A stretch of DNA of 64,000 bases from Gordonia prachuapensis (GTDB lineage: Bacteria; Actinomycetota; Actinomycetes; Mycobacteriales; Mycobacteriaceae), in NCBI RefSeq assembly GCF_036350515.1, contig NZ_JAZDUE010000005.1, positions 227,437-291,436 of the forward strand, read 5' to 3'. Below, in pieces: positions 25,673-37,500 of the stretch. The translations under genes and the position numbers were made by a program. Under the pieces are notes generated by a model that made no database searches, was not told where the DNA came from, and saw only the letters and a program-made list of their open reading frames with translations. How positions within the stretch are numbered: position 1 is the first letter of the stretch; each line of letters begins with the position of its first letter.

Positions 25673-27250
25673 GTGACGTTCTCACCGTGGCCCCCCGAGC
25701 TCGCCGAACGCTATCGTGTGCAGGGCTTATGGACCGGAGAGACCTTCGACGATGTCCTGCGTGCGCGGGCCGGCGACCCCGACATCGCCTCGCGTATCGC
25801 GGTCGTCGACATCGACCGTCGACTCACCTACGCCGAGCTGCACCAGCGGGTGGATCGGCTTGCGGCAGGACTGCACTGCCTCGGTCTCCGGCCCGGTGAC
25901 CGGGTGCTACTGCAGATCCCCAACCGGGTCGCCTACGTGGAGACCGTTTTTGCTCTGTTCCGTGCGCGTCTGCTGCCGGTGTTCGGGCTGCCCGCCCATC
26001 GCGAGGCCGAGTTGGTGGGGATCGCGAGGTCGGCGGAGGCCGCAGCGATCGTGGCGCCTGGGGTTCACGAAGGATTCGATCACCGTGCCCTCGCCGAGAC
26101 CGTCGCCGCACAGGTCGACTCGGTGCGTCATCTGATCGACGTCGACGACCTGGAAACGTTGTTCGCCGATCCCGTCGACCACGGGCGCGCCGATCCCTCC
26201 GGGTTGGCGTTCCTACAGTTGTCCGGTGGCAGTACCGGCGTCCCGAAACTCATTCCACGCACCCACGACGACTACCTGTACAGCGTGCGGCGCAGCAACG
26301 AGGTGTGCGGTGTCACCGACGCGACCGTGTACATGGCGACACTGCCGGTGGCACACAACTTCCCGATGAGTTCGCCGGGCATCCTGGGAGCGATGTACGC
26401 GGGAGGCACCATCGCCCTGACCGCCTCGCCCACGCCGTCCGTCGCGTGGGAACTGGTGGAGCGCGAGCGGGTCACGATGACGGGTCTGGTCCCGCCGCTG
26501 GCGCGGTTGTGGACCGAGACCGCCGAGCGGGGCGCGACATTCGACATCTCGTCGCTGGAGACCGTACAGGTGGGCGGCGCCCGGTGTCCCGACGAACTGG
26601 CACGGCGGATCGGCCCGGCACTCGGTGTCCGACTGCAGCAGGTGTTCGGAATGGCCGAGGGACTTGTCTGCTACACGCGGCTCGACGACCCGCTCCAGGA
26701 GGTGTGCACCACGCAGGGTGCGCCGATGTCCGACCAGGACGAACTCCGTCTGGTCGACGAGGACGGCGATCCGGTGACCTCGGGCCCCGGGTTTCTCGAG
26801 ACCCAGGGGCCGTACACGATTCGCGGGTACTGGAAGGGCGCGGGCGCCGACTCCTTCGCACCGGACGGCTGGTACCGCACAGGTGACGTCGTGGAGTTCA
26901 TCGACCGCGGAAACCTGATCGTTCGCGGCCGGGGCGGGGACCGGGTCAACCGTGGGGGCGAGAAGGTCTCCGCGGAGCAACTCGAAGAGCAGCTCCTCAC
27001 CCACCCCGGCGTGCGTGATGCCATCGTCGTCGCCGTGGCCGACGCCTATCTCGGCGAACGGACCTGCGCCTACGTGATCCCCGAAAATCCCGACGATCCG
27101 CCGAATCTGGCCGGAATCCGCCGATTCGTGCGTGAGGGTGGGCTGGCCGAATGGAAACTGCCCGACACCGTCAAGGTCGTCGAGCAGTTCCCGGAGACCG
27201 GTGTGGGCAAGGTCAGCCGAAAGAAACTGCGCGCCATCCTCGCCGGATAG
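25673..27250 (+). CDS. dhbE: 2,3-dihydroxybenzoate-AMP ligase
   Basis: A 525-residue stand-alone aryl-acid adenylating enzyme that activates DHB and loads it on an aryl carrier protein. The start TFSPWPPELAERYR and ETFDDVLRARA match DhbE, confirming GTG 25673. The P-loop is LSGGSTGVPKL. The substrate pocket reads AHNFPMSSPG. The Ser where salicylate enzymes such as MbtA have Cys (AHNFPLACPG type) favours DHB over salicylate. The later GDVVEFIDRGNLIVRGRGGD and a C-terminal VGKVSRKKLR (catalytic Lys) are present. It is transcribed divergently from dhbB and convergently with the exporter gene. Confidence 0.95.
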   Translation: MTFSPWPPELAERYRVQGLWTGETFDDVLRARAGDPDIASRIAVVDIDRRLTYAELHQRVDRLAAGLHCLGLRPGDRVLLQIPNRVAYVETVFALFRARLLPVFGLPAHREAELVGIARSAEAAAIVAPGVHEGFDHRALAETVAAQVDSVRHLIDVDDLETLFADPVDHGRADPSGLAFLQLSGGSTGVPKLIPRTHDDYLYSVRRSNEVCGVTDATVYMATLPVAHNFPMSSPGILGAMYAGGTIALTASPTPSVAWELVERERVTMTGLVPPLARLWTETAERGATFDISSLETVQVGGARCPDELARRIGPALGVRLQQVFGMAEGLVCYTRLDDPLQEVCTTQGAPMSDQDELRLVDEDGDPVTSGPGFLETQGPYTIRGYWKGAGADSFAPDGWYRTGDVVEFIDRGNLIVRGRGGDRVNRGGEKVSAEQLEEQLLTHPGVRDAIVVAVADAYLGERTCAYVIPENPDDPPNLAGIRRFVREGGLAEWKLPDTVKVVEQFPETGVGKVSRKKLRAILAG

Positions 27251-27306
27251 CCCACCGTCTCGCGAGCGCGCACGCTACACGCGCGCGGTCGATGGGTCCG
27301 CGACGG

Positions 27307-28599
27307 TCAGCGGACCGCGTCCGCCTGAGCCGGTTCCTTGCGGACACCCACCAACGACCGTAGGCCCAGTGCGGCGATGACCGAGACGGCCAGCAGCGCG
27401 ATGCCGTAGTAGACGATCGCGTCGGAGGCCACCCAGATCGTGCCGAATGCTCCGGCGACCAGGGCGCCGACACTCACGCCGCCGACCTCCTGAGCCATCC
27501 AGACACCGTTCACCCGGCCGAGTAGCGGTCCGGGCGTGTGGTGTTGGATCAGTGAGTAGCGCAACACTTCCTGGATCGCCTCCAGGACACCGACGACGAG
27601 CAACAGGCCGATCGCGAGCCAGGCCAGCGGTGCGAGACCGAACAGGATCTGCACGACGAAGGTCGCCAGCAACGCGGACAGCAGGACCACGCCGGGGCGT
27701 CGGACGGAGGCCAACCAGCCGCTCGTGAGGGCGGCGACGATCGCACCGGCGGCCACCGCCGCGTAGAGCAAGCCGGTGGCCCGCGCGTCACCATCGAATC
27801 GCTCCGCGACCAGGCCGGGGAGCAGGGCGACGACACCGGCGCCGAGCATGGCGAGCACACCGACGATCATCACCCCCAGGACGACACGTTCGCCGGCGAT
27901 GAAGCGCAGCAGCGACTTCGGCTGCTCCGGTGGTGCGCTATTCGGCGATGCCGGTGCGGGTTGCGCACCCACGATCGGTGCGGTGGGTGGCATGGACGGA
28001 AGGCCCAGCAGGATGAGCACAGTTGTCGTGGCAAGACACGCGGCGACCACATACGCCCATTCGACACCGGCTGCGGCGATGACGAATCCGGCGATGCCGG
28101 GCGACACCGCCGAACCGATTCGTACGGTCAGCGCGCTGAGTGCGCCGACCGCCACCAACTGATCGCGGGGGATCAGGGTCGGTACCGCAGCCATCAGGGC
28201 CGACGTGGACAGGGCGCCGATCAGACCGTCGATGCCGGCGAGACCGTACAGCACGCCGACCGACGGTGTGCCCGAGATGAATCCGAACCCGTTGACCGCC
28301 AGCCCCGCGAACGACAACGCGGCGCCGCTGCGGCCGATCAGGATCAGTTTCTTGCGGTCGAACCGGTCGGCCAGTGACCCGCCGACGAGCATCCCGACGA
28401 ACGTCGTGATGCCGGTGACCGCGGTGGCGGCACCGACGTGGGCGGACGAGCCGGTGAGGTCGAACATCTGCACCGGCACCGACACCAGCAGCAGACCGAT
28501 GCCGACCAGTGAGATCAGCCGGGCGACGAAGATCCGCCGAAACGGCTTGCTCTCGCGTAGCGGCGAGATGTCGATCAGCAGCGACCGGGCGGCGGTCAT
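27307..28599 (-). CDS. MFS siderophore exporter (EntS-like)
   Basis: A 430-residue major facilitator with about 12 hydrophobic segments. The DRFDRKKLILIGR loop between helices 2 and 3 is the MFS motif A (G-x-L-A-D-R-x-x-R/K-K). The N terminus PLRESKPFRRIFVARLIS is typical of EntS-type enterobactin exporters and their actinobacterial relatives. A Pro/Ala-rich cytoplasmic loop (about residues 205-230) separates the two halves. ATG 28599 overlaps the stop of the 4376-residue NRPS by three bases, making this the last gene of the NRPS operon. The likely role is export of the finished siderophore. Confidence 0.88.
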   Translation of the reverse strand: MTAARSLLIDISPLRESKPFRRIFVARLISLVGIGLLLVSVPVQMFDLTGSSAHVGAATAVTGITTFVGMLVGGSLADRFDRKKLILIGRSGAALSFAGLAVNGFGFISGTPSVGVLYGLAGIDGLIGALSTSALMAAVPTLIPRDQLVAVGALSALTVRIGSAVSPGIAGFVIAAAGVEWAYVVAACLATTTVLILLGLPSMPPTAPIVGAQPAPASPNSAPPEQPKSLLRFIAGERVVLGVMIVGVLAMLGAGVVALLPGLVAERFDGDARATGLLYAAVAAGAIVAALTSGWLASVRRPGVVLLSALLATFVVQILFGLAPLAWLAIGLLLVVGVLEAIQEVLRYSLIQHHTPGPLLGRVNGVWMAQEVGGVSVGALVAGAFGTIWVASDAIVYYGIALLAVSVIAALGLRSLVGVRKEPAQADAVR

Positions 28600-31500
28600 G
28601 CGGTGGTCACCTCCTCGGCGACGGTGTGCAGGGCCGCGACCCAGTCCCGCGCGAGATCCGCGATCCGCTCGGGGTCGACGACCCCTGGTTGATACGTCCA
28701 CGTGGCCTGCATTCGCGCTCCTTCCGGACCGTCGATGGTCGTGATGTCGATGATGATCGCGTAGCCGGCCGGCATCGCATCGTCGGGTCCGACATCGGCC
28801 GACTCCGGCGCCATACCCCAGTCGCCGAACTCGAATGTGCGGTAGCGGCCGAGGTAGTTGAATTCGATGGCCGCACCGGGCAGTTCGTGTCCGCCGACGT
28901 AGCGGAGCACGCCGTAGCCGATCCCGCCGTCGGGGAGGCCGGCACGCTGCGACGCCAGCTCACGGATCTGTTCGGTGGTACCACCGGCGCCGCCGACCCG
29001 CACGGGATGCACGGCTGTGAACCAGCCGACTGTCGCGTTGAGGTCGGCACCGGGCACCAGGTGTTCCTCGCGACCGTGGCCTTCGAGATCGACGAGCATC
29101 GATTCGCCGGTCGCGGCACCGAACGCCCCGAGGAGGACGTCGTCCACGCCGGCCCCGATGCGGGCAGGTACCGGACCGAGCAGCTTCTCGGCCAGTTCCG
29201 GCTCGATCTCCACCCGGTGTCGCCGGGCCGTGCCCTGCCGGTCGATCGTCGGATCGAGAGCACGGTGGAACATCGCCGGAGGGGTGGCCTCGTCGGCGAT
29301 CTCGCGCCACAGGTCGAGCTCGGCCATGCGGTCGAGTTGCACGAGTCCGCGGGCCCACGCCGCAAAGGCCGTCGGCGTCGGCGGCAGCGCGGGTTCCTCG
29401 ACCCCGTCGTGCAGTTGCGAGTAGACGGCGATCAGTTCGGGAACCAGCGTGCGCCAGGAGACGCCGTCGACCACCAGATGGTGGATCGCCAGCAGCAGTC
29501 GGCCGGGTTCATCGCCGAAGTCGACCCATGCGGCCGAAAGCATCACGCCCGCTTGCGGATCGAGCCTTGCCCTCGCTCGGAGCGCGACCGCCTCGATGTC
29601 TCGGTCGGTCTCGGCGACCAGCAGCGGTCCCGCCACGCTCTCGGGCACCTCGAACCGCCACGGCGTGGTCTCGGTGACCAGCCGTGCGCGCAGCATGTGG
29701 TGACGTGCGACGAGTACCGCCAGGGACCGCTGCAGCAGCGCCTGGTCGATGTCGGCCGGGACGCGGAGCAGCGCCGACTGGTGGAACCCGCGGATGAGAT
29801 CGGCCGGCGCGCGGGTAGCGTCTCGCACCCGTTCGTCGGTGACCAATGACTCGAGCCACCCGACAATGGGTGTCGCCGGCACCTCACCGGATCTGATGTC
29901 GGCCAGTTCCCGCGGCGGCGTCAATGACGGACCGCCGATGGTCGCGGCGAGTTCGGCGGCGGTGCGTTGGTTCATCACGTCGCGCGGCGACACGGTGAAG
30001 CCTTCCGCCCGTAGACGGGCCACGAGTTGCATCGCGACGATGCTGTCGCCGCCGAGCTCGCCGAAGTCCTCGTCGAGCCCGACCTTGTCACGGGGGACAC
30101 CCACCACATCCGCAATGGCCGCGCAGATGCTCTGTTGAGCCGCGGTTTCGGGTGCGCGGACAGCGACGTCGAGCTCGGGCTCCGGGAGCGCCTTGCGGTC
30201 GATCTTGCCGTTGGGGAGTTCGGGGAACCGGTCGAGCACCACGATCGCTGACGGCACCATGTAGTCCGGCAGGACTTCGCGCACCCCTGCGCGCAGTCCG
30301 GATGGCTCGACGACGGCGTCTGGCTCGGTGACCACGTATCCGACGAGGCGCCCGGCGCGAGCAACGGCCAGCGCCGCGGCGATCCCGTTCATTCTGCTGA
30401 GGGCGGCCTCCACCTCTCCCAGCTCGACCCGGAAGCCGCGGATCTTGACCTGATCGTCACCGCGCCCGCGATATTCGAGTTGTCCGTCGGAGTTGCGCCG
30501 CACGGTGTCTCCGGTCCGGTACATGCGCGATCCGCCGCCGGCGAACGGGTCGGCGACGAACCGTTCGGCGGTGAGGTCACCGCGGCCCATGTACCCGCGC
30601 GCCAGTCCGGCGCCCGCCAGGTAGAGCTCGCCGTCGACGCCGTCGGGCACCGGCAGCAGGTATGCGTCGAGCACGTAGGCGCGCGCGCCGTCGACCGGGT
30701 GTCCCACGATCGGATGAGTTGCGTCGCCGGCCCGCGCGACCAGGGCGTCGACGGTGGCCTCCGTCGGCCCGTACAGGTTGTAGGAGTCGGATCCGCTCAG
30801 GTCCCGCAACTGTTGCCATTGCGCCTGCGGCACCGCCTCGCCACCGAAACCGATCGCGGCCATGCCGCGCTCCGCACCGTCGAGCTGCCGGAGATGGGAC
30901 GGGGTGAGTTCCAGGAAGTCCCACGATTCCGCGGTCAGCTGGGCGGCGAGTGCCTGTGCGTCGCGTTGGGTGTCGGTGTCGACGATGCTGACCTCGTGAC
31001 CGTCGAGCAGCCACAACTGCGGTTGCCACGACGCGTCGAAGGCCAACGACCAGGCATGACCCACGCGCAGACGCTCCCGTCCGGTGCGTTCTCGGGTCGG
31101 GGCGTGCAGCATCCGGCGATGACTGGCGAACAGGTTGGTGAGCCCGCGGTGGGCGACCATCACTCCCTTGGGTGTGCCGGTCGATCCGGAGGTGAAGATC
31201 ACGTAGGCGGGGTGGTCGGGCAGCAGACGGCGTACCCGGCGGAAGTCGGCCGGAGGCGGGCCGCCTGCCGGGGCCAGCAGCGGGTCGTCGCCGGATTCGA
31301 CGACCCGGGCGGGCCGGGCAATCGCCACCATCGCGTCCACGCGGTCGGCCGGCGTGTCCGGTTCGATCGGCAGGTATGCCGCTCCGGCGTAGAGCACCGC
31401 GAAGATGGTCTCCAGTGCCGCCACCCCTCGGGGAAGCCGCACGGCGACAACGTCTTCGGGTCCGATGCCGTGCTCGACGAGTCGACCGGCGATGGTCCGT

Positions 31501-34500
31501 ACCCGGTCGTCGAGCTCCCCGAAGGAACGGGTGCCGTCGGCGCCGCGCAGCGCGGAGGCCGTGCGATCGCGGCGCACCACGTCGTCGAACAGTTCGGGAA
31601 ACGTCGCAGGTGCAGCTGCGGGCCGTTCGATGGACCGGAGTTCAGCGGGCACCCGCACGTCCAACGTGCGTAGCGCGCTGGACGGCTCGGACGCCATGAA
31701 CTCGAGGATCTTGAGCAGCCGCGCGGCCATCGCCTCGACCGTCGACCTGTCGAACAGATCGGTGCTGTATTCGATGACGCCGCCGACGCGGGGTTCGTCG
31801 CCGGAGCTGTCCTCGGTGAAGTCGAAGGACAGGTCGAATTTCGCGGTGGTCGGCGGCGGCGGCGCGGCGCCGCCCGTGGCGGCGTCGGGAAGTCTGCCGT
31901 CGACGTAGACGACCATCGTCTGGAACAGCGGATTGAGCGCGGACGATCGTGCGGCCCCGACCGCCTCCACGACCTGCTCGAACGGGATGTCGCGGTTGTC
32001 GAGAGCTGCGAGGTTCGCGGCGCGGATGCGGGTGAGCAGGTCCGTCGCCGACGGGTTGCCGCCGACATCGGTGCGGAGCACGAGCGTGTTCAGGAAGAAC
32101 CCGACGAGTCGGTCGAGTCGGCTGTCGTTGCGGATGGTGACCGGTGTGCCGAGCGGGATGTCGGGCCCGCCGCCGAGCCGCGACAGCAACACCGCGACAG
32201 CGGCCTGCACGACCATGAACATCGAGGTGCCGGTGCGGGCGGCGAGCGCGGCGAGCGACCGCACCAGCGGTCCGGGAAGGGCGAGGAACACACCATCGCC
32301 GCGCCCGGAGGGACGGGGTGGTCGGGGTCGGTCGTAGGGCAGCGTCAGCTCCTCGGGGGAGCCGGCGAGCGTGTCCCGCCAGAACGCGAGCTGCGCGTCC
32401 CGGCGTTCGCCCGACACGACCTCTCGTTGCCACGCCGCGAAATCGGCGTACTGCAGCGGAAGCTCCTGCCACACCGGGGCGTTCCCGCTCCGCCGTGCCG
32501 CATAGGCGGTGTCGAGGTCGGCGCGCAGCGGGGCCGCCGACCATTCGTCGGTCGCGATGTGGTGGATGGTCACGACCGCGACATCGTCTGTGACCGACAC
32601 CCGGATCGGGATCTCCCGGTCGAGCTCGAAGGCATGGGCACCCGCGGCGAACAGTTCTTCCGTGGTCGTGACGGACGTGACCACCACGTCCGGATTCTCG
32701 ACGATCTCCGGTGTCTGATCGGGATATCGGGTGCGCAGCACCTCATGTCGCCGAACGACATCGCCGACCGCCGCCCGCAGCGCCTCGTGGTCGATCGCCT
32801 CGGTGCCGGACGGGCCGCCCGGACGCCACAGCATCGGCACGTTGTAGGTGGCGGTCGGTCCGGACACCGCGTGCAGGGTGAGCATCTGCTCCTGCCCGAA
32901 CGACAGCACCGGCCCCGCGTCGCCGCGGCGGCGCAGTTCGGCGGCAGTGGACGTCGTCGCGGGGTCGGCAGAGGTCAGATGGGTGGCGAGTCCAGCCACA
33001 GTCGGATGGTCGAACACCACCTTGAGTCCGATCTCATAGCCGAGCGTGCCACGGATCAGGTTGGTCATCTTGATCGCGAGAAGTGAGTGTCCGCCCAGTG
33101 CGAAGAAGTTCGCGTGGACGTCGGTGACCGGTGTCCCCAGTGCGGCACCGAAGATCTCGGCCAGATCCGATTCCAGCGCCGACCGCGGTTCGGTGCCCGC
33201 GGTGGCCGCGGCGGGTTTGGGAAGGGCCAGCCGGTCGAGTTTGCCGGTGTGGTTGAGCGGCAGCTCGTCGAGCACGACGAGGGGCGCCGGGATCATGTAG
33301 CTCGGCATCGTCGACGCGAGTTGCTCGGTCACACCGGCCGCGATGTCGGAGTCGTCTCCCTCGGTGAACGCGCGGTCGGGCACCACCCAGCCGACGACGC
33401 GGTCTCCATCGGTGGCGACTGCGGCCGCGGTGATCTGTGGCAGCGCCCGGATCGCCGTCTCGATCTCGCCGAGTTCGACGCGGTTGCCGCGCACCTTCAC
33501 CTGCGAGTCCGCCCGGCCGACGTACTCGAGTACGCCGCCGCGGCGGCGCACGAGGTCGCCGGTGCGATAGGAGCGGGCGCCGGGCGTCTCCCCGGTGGGA
33601 TCGGCGACGAAGGTGGTCGCGGTCAGGCCACGCCGTGCGTGGTATCCGCGGGCCAGTGCGGTACCGCGAACATAGAGTTCGCCGACGGCCCCGTCGGGTA
33701 CCCGCTGGAGCGCGGTGTCGAGCACGATCAGGTCGGTGCCGGCGATGGGCCGGCCGATGGGAACGGTGCGGGTCGTCGCATCCGGTTGCGCGGTGTGGTC
33801 GGTCACGACGACCGTTGTCTCGGTGGGGCCGTAGGCGTTGATCAGTGCGAGCCCGGGTGCGTGCGCATGGATGCGCGCGGCGAGGTCGGTGGTCAGCGCC
33901 TCGCCGCCGGCGATGATGTGGCGCAGGCTCGGCACGCTCGGGAGGTGGTCGACGAACAGTTCGAGCAACGACGGCACGAACACGACGGTCGTGACGTCCT
34001 GGGCGGCGATGATCTCCGCCTGACGCGCCGGATCGCGTTGTGCGCCGGGCTCGGCGACGACAGCGCAGGCGCCGGTCACGAACGGCAGCAACAGTTCCCA
34101 CACCGCGCCGTCGAAACCGGCGGGCGTCTTGACCAGCACGGTGTGCTGTGGCCCGAAGACACCGCCGGGCATGGACTCCCACCGCCACCGCAGCACATTG
34201 ACGAGATTGCGGTGCGTCACGATGACGCCCTTGGGCCTGCCGGTCGAGCCCGATGTGTAGATGACGTAGGCCGGATGGTCCGGATGTGGCGGCGGCATCG
34301 GGCGGCTCGGTGCCGCGGAGGTGGCCGACGCGACGACACCGTCGTCGGTCACCGACACGGTCGGCAGATCCGCAGGCACCGCACCCGACACCGCGGTGGA
34401 ACCGTTCACGACGGCTGCGGCCGGTCGGGCGTCGGCGATCATGAACGCGACGCGATCGGCCGGCAGATCCGTGTCGATCGGCAGGTATGCCGCTCCCGCC

Positions 34501-37500
34501 CGCAGCACCGCGTGGAGTGCGACGATCTGGGTGATCCCGCGCTCGGCGATCACGGCGACGACACTCTCGGGACCGATGCCGAGGTCGACCAGGGTGGCCG
34601 CGAGCTGCTCGGCCGCGTGATCGAGGTCTCGGTAGGTGAGTCGGCGACCGGCGGTGTCGACCAACGCGATCCGATCGGCGTTGGCCAGGGAGGCCTCGCG
34701 CAGCAGATCGACGAGTGTGTCGGTACCGGACTGCTCGGCGGGTCCGGTCTCGACGGCGCGGATCGCGGCGATCTCAGCGGCGGAGACGACGCCGATGGCG
34801 TCGACCCGAATCCGGGGTTCGGCAGCCACGTGGTCGAGGACGGCGCCCAGGTGCACGAGCAGCCGCTCGGCGGTGGCGGTATCGAACATGTCCGTCGCGT
34901 ACTCCAGGCCGACGGTGAGTTCGCCGGTCGCGGTGATGTCGACGAACGTGAACGCGAGATCGAACTTCGCCGCGACCGCGGTGAGTGGCTCGAATGTGGC
35001 TGGGCCACCCAGGAATTCGCCGGGCACCGCGTCGAGCGGCAGATACCCGACGGACACCTGGAAAAGCGGATTGCGTCCGGACACCCGCGGGGGCGCCAGA
35101 CGTTCGACGATCTGCTGGAACGGCACGTCGGCGTTGTCGAATGCGGCCAAGTCGAGCACGCGCACGCGTTCGAGGAGTTCGTCGAATCGGGGGTGGCCAC
35201 CGAGATCGGTACGGAGCACCTGGGTACCGACGAAGAACCCGACCAGGTCGTCCAGAGCGGGGTCGTTGCGCCCGGAGATCGGTGTGCCGAGCGGGATGTC
35301 GTCGCCGGCACCCTCGCGATACAGGAGCGTCGCGACAGCGGCCTGGACGAGCATGAACATACTCGCCCCGGCCGCACGTGACACCTCCGCGAGCCGGGCC
35401 CGGGTGTCGGCGTCAACGGTGACGGTCGTGGTGGCCGCAGGACTCACGGCGCCGTGGCGGCGTGGCCGGTCTCGGGGCAGATCGAGTTCCTCGGGCAGGT
35501 CGGCCAGCGTCTGGGCCCAATACTGTAGCTGCGCCTCTCCGGTCTCCTCGATGCGCTTTCGCTGCCAGAGCGTGTAGTCGGCGTACTGCACGGGCAGCGG
35601 TGGGGCATCCGGCGACATCCCGGCCACCCGAGCCGCGTAGGCGACGGTGAGGTCGGTCAGCAGCGGGCGGTCAGACCATTCGTCGGTGGCGATGTGATGC
35701 ATCGCGATGGTCAGAATGCCCGCGTCGGAGTCGCTCTCGGCTCCGACGAGCCTGTCGAGGCGAATGCGGATCGGCAGCGCGGACCGCAGGTCGAACGGCC
35801 GGGTGAGGAAGTCGCGTGCACGCTCGGTCACCGTGGCGGGCAGGTCATCGGCGGGCGATGCCGAATCGCCGAACTGGATGTCGCCGACAACGACGACATC
35901 GGGGATCTCGCCGACATCGAGAACTCGCTGAACCGGTTCGCCGTCACTGTCGTCGACGAGAGTTCGCAGGATCTCGTGTCGGACCAGCAGGTCGCGGACG
36001 GCGGCCCGCAGGGCGGTCTCGTCGACGGCCGTGCCCAGGCGCACCACATGCCCGTAGTGGTAGGAGACGTCGGTGGGGTCGAGCGTGTGCAGCACCCACA
36101 GGCGTTCCTGCGCCGGCGACAGTGGAATCCTGTCGGGCCGCTCACCGACGGCGATATCGGAGCTCGAACCGGTCATGCGGGCACGTGACGCCAGTTCGGC
36201 CGGCGTGCGGGCCTCGAACAGATCACGGATCGCGAGTTCGGCGCCGAGTTCTGCGCGCAGCGTGGCGGCGAGCTTCATCGCCGCCATCGAATGCCCGCCC
36301 AGCTCGAAGAAGTCGTCGTCGAGGCCGACCGGGCACTCTCCGTCTTCGCCGTCCTCGCCGCCGAGACCGAGCACCTCGGCGAAGATCTCGCACAGCCGCC
36401 GCTCGAGGTCGGTCCGGGGAGCGCGTCGTTCTCCACTTCGTTGCGGTTGCGGCAACGCGCGGACGTCGAGCTTGCCGTTCACGGTCATCGGGAAATCATC
36501 GACCACCGCGAACAGTGTCGGGACCATGTAGTCCGGCAGGCCTGCCGACAGACGGCGCCGGATGTCGGCGACATCGACGCCCCCATCGGGATCGGTCGGG
36601 ATGACATAGGCGACAAGACGTTTGACGTCCGGTGCGGACGGATCGGCGGAGGCGACGACCGCCGACGTCGCGATCTCGGGCAGCGCGGTCAGGGCGGCGT
36701 CGATCTCGCCGAGCTCCACCCGGTACCCCCGCACCTTGACCTGGTCGTCGGTGCGGCCGAGGAAGTCCAGGTTCCCGTCGGGCCGGACCTTCATCAGATC
36801 CCCGGTGCGATAGAGTCGGGCGCCCGCACCGAAGGGGTCGGCGACGAAGCGCTCGGCGGTCAGCCCGGGGCGGCCCAGATAGCCACGGGCCAGGCCTGCG
36901 CCACTGATGTACAGCTCGCCGGCCACACCGCGCGGCACGGGACGCAGCCACGGATCCAACAGATGTGCGGTCGTGTTCCAGATGGGTGTGCCGACCGACG
37001 ACGACGCTGCGTCGTCCGTGCCGACTCCGAGCGTGTTGATGGTGTACTCGGTCGGTCCGTACAGGTTGTAGCCGAACGTGTGCGGATGCGACCGCAGTCG
37101 GGACCACACCGGCTCCGGCACCGCCTCACCCCCGAGCAGCACCAGAGCAGGCACGTGATCGCTGTCGAGAAGCCCGTCGGCGAAGAGCTGCGCGGCATAG
37201 GTGGGGGTGACGTTGATGACGTCGATGCGGTGGGTGCGGCAGTAGGCCACCAGCGCCGCGGAGTCGCGCCGCAGGTCCTCGTCACACACGTGCACTTCGT
37301 GACCTTCGACCAGCCACAGCAACTCTTCCCACGACATGTCGAACGCGAACGACACCGTGTGGGCGATGCGCAGGCGGCGGTTGATCCCGGCCTCCGCGGC
37401 GACGGCGATCGCCGGCTCGAACACCTCTTCGCGGTGATTCAGTTGCATGTTGGTCAGACCGCGGTAGGGCGTCACGGCGCCCTTGGGTTTTCCGGTCGAC

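Noticed and set aside
33087..35381. 764-codon plus-strand open frame opposite NRPS-C
   Set aside because: It lies wholly within the antisense of clear C, A and T domains. Composition is Arg/Gly/Asp-rich with no motif, and long antisense frames are common in high-GC coding DNA.
35600..35720. HHxxxDE instead of HHxxxDG in internal C domains, considered as inactivation
   Set aside because: HHIAxDEW occurs in three separate C domains of NRPS-B and NRPS-C with His and Asp intact, so it is a subfamily variant rather than decay.
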